Assembly: GCA_902788095.1 (NCBI GenBank) | Contig: CADAIT010000001.1 | Location: 124,001 to 188,000, forward strand | Source: an uncultured Bacteroidia bacterium | GTDB lineage: Bacteria > Bacteroidota > Bacteroidia > Bacteroidales > UBA932 | Direction: 5' to 3' | Length of the DNA stretch: 64,000 nucleotides | Shown here: positions 41,736 to 47,909 of the stretch, in pieces | How the letters are laid out: the number at the start of each line of letters is the position of its first letter | How positions within the stretch are numbered: position 1 is the stretch's first letter | Made by a program: the position numbers and the translations under genes | The notes under the pieces: model-generated | Databases searched by the model: none | What the model was told of the DNA's origin: nothing | Seen by the model: the letters and a program-made list of their open reading frames with translations, nothing else

Positions 41736-42443
41736 CTACCAGAGCTGCTTTTTGGACACCGTGGCCACAAAATCTTTCAGGTAGAAAGGCTCGAAGTAGG
41801 CCACGTCTTCAAACTTCCCTTCCCTGTACGCATCAAAAGCCAGCGGAACCATGTTCCGGGCCAACGGCTGCGCCTCCACAAAGAGGCCGTCGTTTCCCAG
41901 GACTTCCCGGCACTTGAGGGCGCCGTCACCTATGAACAGCACCTTGCCCTCCGCCCGCTGCGCCGCAAAAGAATCGGCCGTCACCACATGTGCCTCAATG
42001 GGCGTAATCCGCTTTCCATCAGGCGTATATACTGCCGTGTACACCTCCATGCGACGCGCGTCCAGCATGGGGACGATGAAGGAGGGAGATTCTTCGCAGC
42101 GACCAGCATGACAGGGCCCCGCAGCGTCTGTCGCCCCTTGCACCAGAACGTCCAGCGTTCCCACCGCCAGCAGCGGAATGCCGGCGCCGAACGCCAGGCC
42201 CTTGGCCGTGGAAGCGCCTACGCGTAGGCCGGTGTAAGAACCCGGACCGGCGCTCACGCATACCGCGTCACAGTCCTTTACCGTGAGGCCCGCCGCATCC
42301 AGCACTTCCTTTACCAGCGGCGCCGTCAGCGCAGCCTGCTGCCGGGGCTCCGAACACACGCGGTCCGACAAGATACGGCCGTCTTCCGCCAGGCACACGG
42401 ACAAGGCGGAAGCGGACGTTTCAATGCAGAGGATTCTGGCCAT
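41736..42443 (-). CDS. tsaB: tRNA threonylcarbamoyladenosine biosynthesis protein TsaB
   Basis: Scaffold partner of TsaD in t6A37 synthesis. The 235-residue ASKHA-fold protein shows LCIETSASALSVCL at the N-terminus and VSAGPGSYTGLRVGASTAKG, both diagnostic. Residues about 109-120 (AAGPCHAGRCEESPSF) look like an eroded CHSERSEES repeat insertion between VLVQGATD and the conserved IVPMLDARRMEVY. Its start overlaps the preceding thioredoxin-like gene's stop by one base (TGATG). It is the last gene of the greA-HIT-thioredoxin-tsaB operon. Confidence 0.93.
   Translation of the reverse strand: MARILCIETSASALSVCLAEDGRILSDRVCSEPRQQAALTAPLVKEVLDAAGLTVKDCDAVCVSAGPGSYTGLRVGASTAKGLAFGAGIPLLAVGTLDVLVQGATDAAGPCHAGRCEESPSFIVPMLDARRMEVYTAVYTPDGKRITPIEAHVVTADSFAAQRAEGKVLFIGDGALKCREVLGNDGLFVEAQPLARNMVPLAFDAYREGKFEDVAYFEPFYLKDFVATVSKKQLW
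42087..42117 (-). repeat. Diverged CHSERSEES-type repeat in tsaB
   Basis: + strand AGATTCTTCGCAGCGACCAG then CATGACAGGGC; differs from the ileS copies mainly in the centre. Read in frame by tsaB as CHAGRCEES. Confidence 0.6.
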
Positions 42444-43555
42444 CAGAGCTTTTTGCGAAGGTATCCGCGGATATCATCGGCCGTACGCACCTTGGCCTCC
42501 GTGTCGATGTTGCCATCCACGATGAACCAGACCATCGGCAGACTGCCGATACCATAGGACATCACATACGGCGACTGCGCGCCGCGGGTATCGCACACGT
42601 TGATCCAAGGCAGCTGCTGGTTGCGCACCGCGGACGCCCAGGTGCTCTTGTCGGCATCCAGGGACACCGCATACAGTTCAAACCCCTTCTTGTGGAATTC
42701 CTCGTACAGCGGAACCAGCGACGAAAGGTTGAACATCTTCTGCTCCGCCGTGGCCGACCAGAAATACACCATGGTCACCTTCTTCAGGGTATCGCTCAGT
42801 TTCACGTCCTTACCGTCTATGCCGGGCAGGTTGATATCGATGTAACCCACTTCCCCGGCCTGCCGGAGCCGTGTATTCAATTCCATCACGCCCATCCGGC
42901 GTTCCGCTTCCTTCTCCAGCGCCTTCACATAGCGAGAAGCCGGGAAGGTCGTTTTGAGAGAATCGCAGATATTCTGCATCAGGATACCGTCCGTGGGCTG
43001 GCTGAATACCGGGAACGACGGATTTACCTGCTGAAACAGCACCGGAATCACCGTCAGGGAATGAGAATTTCCCATCACGTATGCCAGACGGTCCCTGTAG
43101 TAAGCCACATAGCGCCGGGAAAGGGCCTGGTCCGGATTCGACTCCTGCGAAAGGATACGGGCCATGTCCCGCTGGAAGGCCTGGTAGGCGCTTTCCACTT
43201 TCTGCAGTTTGTCGCTTTCCTCTGAACCTTCTACGGAATACACCCCCAGGGTATCGGTTTCCACCTGCACCTTGTCGCCTTTCTGCAGCAGCAGCGAAGC
43301 AATCTGGCGCTCTCCATGGAAAAGATAGATGAACTCCGGTTTTCCCTCCTCCATGTTCAGGGCGTATGTGAAATGTCCGTCTTTATCTGCCTTGACGGTA
43401 TCCAGCACTTGGAAACGGTTCACATCCAAGAGCTTGACGATTACCTCCTCTCCGGCGCCCTCATGCAGGTGACCGGACAGATGCGTGTTTTTCCCGCAGG
43501 AAAGAGCGGCGGCAGCCAAGGCTGCCACGGCCATCACTCGCTTAAAGCTTCTCAT
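42443..43555 (-). CDS. Thioredoxin-like lipoprotein with DUF4369-type N-terminus
   Basis: A 370-residue predicted periplasmic lipoprotein (MAVAALAAAALSCGK lipobox). The N-terminal beta domain (HLSGHLHEGAGEEVIVKLLD) resembles DUF4369, and the C-terminal ~140 residues have the AhpC/TSA-thioredoxin fold (INLPGIDGKDVKLSD; GFELYAVSLDADKSTW; GIGSLPMVWFIVDG with the cis-Pro). The redox CxxC is absent: the expected site reads FWSATAEQK. It may therefore be a non-redox structural relative. ATG 43555 is chosen over 43603 because it gives a direct signal peptide; it overlaps the HIT gene by 14 bp. Confidence 0.8.
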   Translation of the reverse strand: MRSFKRVMAVAALAAAALSCGKNTHLSGHLHEGAGEEVIVKLLDVNRFQVLDTVKADKDGHFTYALNMEEGKPEFIYLFHGERQIASLLLQKGDKVQVETDTLGVYSVEGSEESDKLQKVESAYQAFQRDMARILSQESNPDQALSRRYVAYYRDRLAYVMGNSHSLTVIPVLFQQVNPSFPVFSQPTDGILMQNICDSLKTTFPASRYVKALEKEAERRMGVMELNTRLRQAGEVGYIDINLPGIDGKDVKLSDTLKKVTMVYFWSATAEQKMFNLSSLVPLYEEFHKKGFELYAVSLDADKSTWASAVRNQQLPWINVCDTRGAQSPYVMSYGIGSLPMVWFIVDGNIDTEAKVRTADDIRGYLRKKL

Positions 43556-43946
43556 AAGCAGCAAAAATTTTACCGGCGATTTCCTGCATCTGCTCCGGTG
43601 CAAGCCGGAGCTTGGGTTTGCGGAAATCCATGTCGCCCTCCGTCTGGAGCGGCACCAGATGAATATGGGTATGGGGCACTTCCATGCCTAAGACCGCCAC
43701 GCCTACGCGCTTGCAGGGGACGGCCTCTTTCAGCGCCACCGCAACCTTACGGGCAAAGGCCCACAGGCCTTCGTACGTGGCTGCATCCAGATGGAAGATA
43801 TAGTCGTCCTCCACCTTCTTGGGGATTACCAGCGTGTGTCCCGCGGCGAGAGGCGAGATGTCCAGAAAGGCGTAAAAATCCTCGTTTTCCGCACATTTGT
43901 AGGAAGGGATTTCGCCTTGGGCGATTTTGGTAAAAATGGTAGCCAT
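43542..43946 (-). CDS. HIT-family protein (HINT-like hydrolase)
   Basis: A 134-residue histidine-triad nucleotide hydrolase. The start MATIFTKIAQGEIPSYKCAEN is typical of HinT-like proteins, and the triad is in VPHTHIHLVPLQ. HTLVIPKKVEDD is also conserved. It starts 3 bp after the greA stop and overlaps the following gene by 14 bp, so it belongs to the greA operon. Confidence 0.92.
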   Translation of the reverse strand: MATIFTKIAQGEIPSYKCAENEDFYAFLDISPLAAGHTLVIPKKVEDDYIFHLDAATYEGLWAFARKVAVALKEAVPCKRVGVAVLGMEVPHTHIHLVPLQTEGDMDFRKPKLRLAPEQMQEIAGKIFAAYEKL

Positions 43947-43949
43947 ACT

Positions 43950-44417
43950 TTAGAGGGTAATTTCCGTAATTTCAAACTTCATGATACCGCTGGGCACCTT
44001 CGCCTCCACGGTTTCTCCCTTGCCATGCCCCATCAGGGCCTTGGCGATGGGCGTAGTGGCGGCCAGCAGTCCCTTGGAGAAGTCCGCTTCGCTTTCCGGC
44101 ACAATCTGGAAATTCATCACCATTTTGTTGGCCAGGTTCTTTACCTTCACCTTGGAAAGCAACTGCACGGTATCTGCATTCAGTTTGCTCTCGTCGATGA
44201 CGCGGGCATTGGCCACCTTTTCCTTCAGACGGGCGATTTTCACCTCCAGAAGACCCTGCGCGTCGCGCGCTGCGTCGTATTCTGCATTTTCGGAGAGGTC
44301 TCCCTTCTCACGGGCTTCCGCAATGGCTGCGGAGATTACCGGCCGCTGGGCCAGTGCGTCGGCGAGTTCCTTCTTGATCTTGTCAAGCCCCGCCTGTGTC
44401 ATCATTTCTATTGCCAT
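43950..44417 (-). CDS. greA: Transcription elongation factor GreA
   Basis: Stimulates RNA cleavage by backtracked RNA polymerase. The 155-residue protein has the N-terminal coiled coil with the tip motif EKGDLSENAEYDAARDAQG and the C-terminal FKBP-like domain (FQIVPESEADFSKGLLAATTPIAKALMGH with the family's SP(I/L)(A/G) variant). A promoter box and a terminator-like hairpin lie in its leader (see entries). First gene of the greA-HIT-thioredoxin-like-tsaB operon. Confidence 0.95.
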   Translation of the reverse strand: MAIEMMTQAGLDKIKKELADALAQRPVISAAIAEAREKGDLSENAEYDAARDAQGLLEVKIARLKEKVANARVIDESKLNADTVQLLSKVKVKNLANKMVMNFQIVPESEADFSKGLLAATTPIAKALMGHGKGETVEAKVPSGIMKFEITEITL

Positions 44418-44440
44418 AGTATTTACCTTTTTACTTTGTC

Positions 44441-44474
44441 AAAAAAACGAGCCGACGACCGTTACCAGTCGTCG
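44441..44474 (-). terminator. Hairpin plus T-run in the greA leader (attenuator or upstream terminator)
   Basis: On the minus strand a 7-bp stem (CGACGAC...GTCGTCG, extendable by a G-U pair), an 8-nt loop, then after three bases seven T (44447-44441). It lies between a -7 box (44500-44493) and the greA ATG, so transcripts from that box would meet it after about 45 nt. It may also terminate the upstream lolA-like transcript. Confidence 0.6.
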
Positions 44475-44492
44475 AGCTTTGCTGTGCAGGTA

Positions 44493-44500
44493 CAAAGATA
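44493..44500 (-). promoter_or_regulatory. greA promoter -7 element
   Basis: Minus-strand TATCTTTG, perfect match to TAnnTTTG, about 75 nt before the greA ATG and 48 bp after the lolA-like stop. No TTG at standard -33 spacing. Confidence 0.55.
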
Positions 44501-44547
44501 CGAATTAATTTCAAACTCCCGCACGTTTTGAGGGAATTTTCGCACCT

Positions 44548-45180
44548 TCAGCGTTCGTCCACCACCTTGGCAGTGGGGTAAGACGCCGGATCGAAGGTGA
44601 CATCCTTCTCGGTGACGACGCCATAGGCAAGGTTCCGCATGGTAATGGTTACCATCGACACCTTGGCCGACAGGCTCAGGGGCATGTATGTGCCTTTTTC
44701 CACCACCAGGTCCATCGTTTTGGGGTCGTCCTTCTCTTTGTTGTCCCTGTTTTTCCTGCAGCGGATATGCCACTCGGCAGGGGTCTCTTTCCGGATGCTC
44801 ACATCGTAGCCGGCGGTGATGCCGTCGAACATCTTCATATTCTCGTCGGCCTTGGAAGGGGCATCCGCCGTTCTGTTCTTGATGGTAACCTGGTTCTTGT
44901 CAGAATCGTAAGTCCATTCCGTAGAGGCATCGACCCAGGTAATCAGGGTATCCTGGCCCTTGGCGATGTCCATCCTCATCTTGCCTCCCAGCGAAAGCAC
45001 ATGGGTAGCGATGGTTCCTATGATGGGCATCTTCATTTCCATCACCATAGACATTCCGTCATCGGCATCGACATTCGCCATGACCTGGTCCATCTTGTCC
45101 ACAATCTCCTGGGCAGTCTGGGCCCGGAGGGTGGCAGTGAGCGTAAATACTGCCGCGATAAAAAACAGAAAACGTTTCAT
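44548..45180 (-). CDS. LolA-like outer-membrane lipoprotein carrier
   Basis: A 210-residue secreted protein with a signal peptide (MKRFLFFIAAVFTLTATLRAQ) and the LolA/LolB-type beta fold seen in Bacteroidota LolA-like proteins: AQEIVDKMDQVMANV, LGGKMRMDIAKGQDTLITWVD (half-barrel strands). It likely binds lipoproteins or other acyl ligands in the periplasm. Its ATG overlaps the sodium:alanine symporter stop by 4 bp, a coupling with no obvious functional logic. Confidence 0.72.
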   Translation of the reverse strand: MKRFLFFIAAVFTLTATLRAQTAQEIVDKMDQVMANVDADDGMSMVMEMKMPIIGTIATHVLSLGGKMRMDIAKGQDTLITWVDASTEWTYDSDKNQVTIKNRTADAPSKADENMKMFDGITAGYDVSIRKETPAEWHIRCRKNRDNKEKDDPKTMDLVVEKGTYMPLSLSAKVSMVTITMRNLAYGVVTEKDVTFDPASYPTAKVVDER

Positions 45181-46559
45181 ATCCGATTCCTTAATTTGTT
45201 TTCATAATCCTTGAGGGCGGCCATTGCCTTGGGGCAAAGCAGCAGGATGGCGACGACGGTACCCCACGCCATGAGACCCACGCCGATGTCGCCCAGCTGC
45301 CACACCAGGTCCGCCTCTTTTACGGCGCCGAACATCACGGCCCCCAGCATAAGCAGCTGGAACAGCCTGATTGCCAGTTTCTCCCGACGGGGATTTTTTC
45401 CTCGGAACAGGTAGAAAATCCCTGTTTCGGCATAGAAATAATAGGCCATGATGGTGCTGAACGCGAAGAACACCATGGCAATGGAAATGAACTGGCTGCC
45501 GAATCCGGCAAAGACCGAATCCACGGCGCTTTGCGTATAGCCGGCATAGTTGTTGCCCAGTTCCGGAGCATTGTTCAGCAACATCTCCCCGTCCGCTCCG
45601 ATGATATTATATGTCCCGGAAGTAAGAATCATCAGCGCCGTGGCCGTACACACCAGCAGCGTATCCACATACACGGAAAACGCCTGTGCAAGGCCCTGCT
45701 GGGCCGGATGAGGGACATCGGCCGCGGCACTCACGATAGCGCCGGTCCCCTGCCCCGCCTCATTGGAGAAGATGCCCCGCTTGACGCCCATGGCGATGGC
45801 GGAGCCCAGGATTCCCCCGCATACAGGGTTGATTCCGAAGGCATTGCGCACGATAGTGCCCAGCACCGCCGGCACATCCTGGATATGATGAGCCACCACG
45901 ACCCCGGAAAGGATGATGTAGCCGAAAGCCATGATGGGCGTAATCACGGAAGCCACTTTGGCAATACGCTGCACGCCGCCCACAATCACAACACCCAAGA
46001 CCGCAGCGAGCACCACCCCGCTCACCCAGGTGGGCACAGGAAAGGCGTTGTTCATGGCCATGGACACACCGTTGGCCTGAACCGTGGGGAGGCAGAATCC
46101 GCAGCTGAGCACGGTGAGTACGGCAAATACGATACCGAGCGTCCGTTTTCCCAGCCCTTCCTCGATAAAGCTGAAGGGCCCGCCCCGGTAACTGGAGGCA
46201 TGCTTGAACTTGTACATCTGGGCCAGCGTGGACTCTACGAATGCGGTAGAGGCGCCGAAAAACGCCACGACCCACATCCAGAACACTGCCCCGGGGCCTC
46301 CGAAAGCGATAGCCGTTGCCACCCCCACGATATTCCCCGTTCCCACGCGCCCGGACAAGGCGATGCAGAACGCCTCGAATGAGGAGATTCCGTCTTTTCC
46401 GTCCGTCCTTTTGCCGAAAAGCGAGCGCAGCATAAGACGGAATCGCCTTACCTGCACCAGACGGGTACGGAAAGAGAAATACACGCCGGCGAACAGCAGC
46501 AGAACCACCAGCCCGGGATTCCAGACAATGTCATTCAGGATGGAGACAAACTTATCCAT
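45177..46559 (-). CDS. Sodium:alanine symporter (AGCS family)
   Basis: A 460-residue inner-membrane amino-acid carrier with about ten or eleven helices. Family signatures are GRVGTGNIVGVATAIAFGGP, FWMWVVAFFGASTAFVEST, KRGIFSNEAGQGTGAI and AYYFYAETGIFYLF. It should take up alanine or glycine with sodium. The ORF extends to 46628; the ATG at 46559 (MDKFVSILND) gives the family start. A near-consensus -7 box (TATCTTTA, 46572-46565) lies five bases upstream. Confidence 0.93.
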   Translation of the reverse strand: MDKFVSILNDIVWNPGLVVLLLFAGVYFSFRTRLVQVRRFRLMLRSLFGKRTDGKDGISSFEAFCIALSGRVGTGNIVGVATAIAFGGPGAVFWMWVVAFFGASTAFVESTLAQMYKFKHASSYRGGPFSFIEEGLGKRTLGIVFAVLTVLSCGFCLPTVQANGVSMAMNNAFPVPTWVSGVVLAAVLGVVIVGGVQRIAKVASVITPIMAFGYIILSGVVVAHHIQDVPAVLGTIVRNAFGINPVCGGILGSAIAMGVKRGIFSNEAGQGTGAIVSAAADVPHPAQQGLAQAFSVYVDTLLVCTATALMILTSGTYNIIGADGEMLLNNAPELGNNYAGYTQSAVDSVFAGFGSQFISIAMVFFAFSTIMAYYFYAETGIFYLFRGKNPRREKLAIRLFQLLMLGAVMFGAVKEADLVWQLGDIGVGLMAWGTVVAILLLCPKAMAALKDYENKLRNRI

Positions 46560-46734
46560 GCGTGTAAAGATAAGAAAAAACCGCGAAAATCCAAACAAAT
46601 GCCTGCTAAACAGCAACGCAAACTGCACCTGTGCACTCCGCGCGGCGCAAACAGGTTCCGGCTACCCACAAAGGGGAAAAAAATGCTTGCCCCGGCAAGG
46701 CCAAGGGCAACCAGAATAACAGGTATCTTTACTT

Positions 46735-46870
46735 TTATTTATTCTGGACGGGGCGAACAGGGAAACCGCCGTCACCCTCATCGTACAGGGAGCCATTGTA
46801 GTAGGAGCCCGCAGCCGCAAAGAACAACGAAAGGCCGTTCTTCTCACTGGTGATGAAATATAGTGAATTC
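46735..46870 (-). pseudogene. Remnant of FISUMP/DUF1566-like domain C-terminus
   Basis: The minus strand reads LYFITSEKNGLSLFFAAAGS, YYNGSLYDEGDGGFPVRPVQ. This joins the LFFPAAGxxxG and G(F/Y)xVRPV blocks typical of the C-terminal domain of fibrobacter/Bacteroidota paralogous surface proteins (FISUMP/DUF1566-like), but the WSS...N-A-Y-Y-L segment normally between them is missing. It has no start of its own; the ORF runs in from DNA that overlaps the ribF 3' end. A CCAGAATAA/TTATTCTGG hairpin (46711-46747) overlaps its stop. The rest of 46560-46734 shows nothing else. Confidence 0.5.
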
Positions 46871-46873
46871 CCG

Positions 46874-47872
46874 TCAATCGGCCAAACCCTGCCTGCCGCG
46901 TTGACAGAAAAATGCTCCTCTTGCGGAAGCCGCATCCCGGACAAGTTGCTCCTTGAGGGCGCCCAGCGAGGGAAATTTCCGCTCGTCGCGGATGCGGCGA
47001 AGGAACTGCAGACGCAGCGGCAGCCCGTAAATATCCTCGTCGAAGTCCAGAATGTGCGTTTCGATGGTCCGTGCCGTACCGCTTACCGTAGGGCGCGTGC
47101 CGATGTTGCACATGCCCCGATACCGGCGGCCCAGCACCTCTACGTCCACCGCATACACGCCATTCCCGGGCACCAGCTTCAGGGGCTCATACAGCTGCAT
47201 GTTCGCCGTGGGAAAGCCGATGGTGCGGCCCAGCCGGTTCCCGGCCACCACCACGCCATACAGTTCATAGTCATACCCCAGCATCCCGTTGGCCCTTTCC
47301 ACATCCCCCGCCTCCAGCGCTTTCCTAATCTTGGTGGAGGAGATGGGAGATTCTTCACTTCGTTCAGAATGACAGGGCTCCACCGCAATAACAGGCAGTG
47401 GAGATATGTGATTTCCTGGCCCATGGTCCCCCTCGGCCAGATAAGAGGGAGGGGCCCAGCCACTGGCTGGGAGGGGTTGCGAAGCGACGGTCGGGAAACC
47501 ACATATCTCCACTGCCGTCAACCTGTCACTGCCTATCCGGTTGTCGTAACCCATGACTACCAGCGTGGCGCCGAACTTCTCCCGGAGCAGCGCCAGATAT
47601 TCTGCCGCCGTAAGCGCAGCGAACGCCCGCGTGAAAGGCAACACCTCCACGCGGTCTATCCCCGCTGCCGCCAGCAGCGTTTTTTTCTCCTCCAGCGTCG
47701 TCAATATCCTGAACTCCCTTGCATCCTGCTGCAAAACCGTCCTCGGATGCGGCCAGAATGTAACCACAACGGCCTCCTCGCCCCGTTCCCGGGCGGAGGA
47801 GACCACTGCGGACAGCACATGACGGTGCCCGAGATGGACACCGTCAAAAAAACCTGTGGTTACGACGCTCAT
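46874..47872 (-). CDS. ribF: Bifunctional riboflavin kinase/FMN adenylyltransferase with in-frame repeat insertions
   Basis: Makes FMN and FAD. The 332-residue protein has the nucleotidyltransferase start VVTTGFFDGVHLGHRHVL, the VMGYDNRIGSDR block, the ISSTKIRKAL motif and the riboflavin-kinase domain (GRTIGFPTANMQL; GVYAVDVEVLGRRYRGMCNI). Between DRLTAV and SPISSTKIRK, residues about 119-160 come from a 123-bp palindromic element and a further ~10 (PCHSERSEES) from the CHSERSEES repeat, so two unrelated repeats sit side by side in one linker. The ATG at 47872 is preferred; ten extra upstream residues (MSFRAKSRNL) would come from another repeat copy. Confidence 0.94.
   Translation of the reverse strand: MSVVTTGFFDGVHLGHRHVLSAVVSSARERGEEAVVVTFWPHPRTVLQQDAREFRILTTLEEKKTLLAAAGIDRVEVLPFTRAFAALTAAEYLALLREKFGATLVVMGYDNRIGSDRLTAVEICGFPTVASQPLPASGWAPPSYLAEGDHGPGNHISPLPVIAVEPCHSERSEESPISSTKIRKALEAGDVERANGMLGYDYELYGVVVAGNRLGRTIGFPTANMQLYEPLKLVPGNGVYAVDVEVLGRRYRGMCNIGTRPTVSGTARTIETHILDFDEDIYGLPLRLQFLRRIRDERKFPSLGALKEQLVRDAASARGAFFCQRGRQGLAD
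47347..47377 (-). repeat. CHSERSEES-type repeat in ribF
   Basis: + strand AGATTCTTCACTTCGTTCAG then AATGACAGGGC, read in frame by ribF as CHSERSEES, 16 bp from the palindromic element. Confidence 0.8.
47394..47516 (-). repeat. Palindromic in-frame insertion element, ribF copy
   Basis: A 123-bp (41-codon) element with 23-bp inverted arms (47394-47416, 47494-47516) containing one mismatch that would be a G-U pair in the ribF mRNA. The core on the + strand shares CCATGG, CCCTCGGCC, TAAGAGGGAGGGGCCCAG, TGGGAGGGGT and GCGAAGCGACGG with the truB element in the same order. The arms (GGCAGTGGAGATATGTG...) are unrelated to the truB arms. An internal CCCAGCCA/TGGCTGGG hairpin replaces the truB one. 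Confidence 0.88.
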
Positions 47873-47901
47873 GAGATTTCTCGACTTCGCTCGAAATGAC
47901 A
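47873..47901. repeat. Repeat of the CHSERSEES family between ribF and glycogen gene
   Basis: GAGATTTCTCGACTTCGCTC then GAAATGACA, a variant widely seen between Bacteroidota genes. It lies directly upstream of the ribF ATG and just after the glycogen synthase-phosphorylase stop. Confidence 0.6.
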
Positions 47902-47909
47902 ATGAGGGC

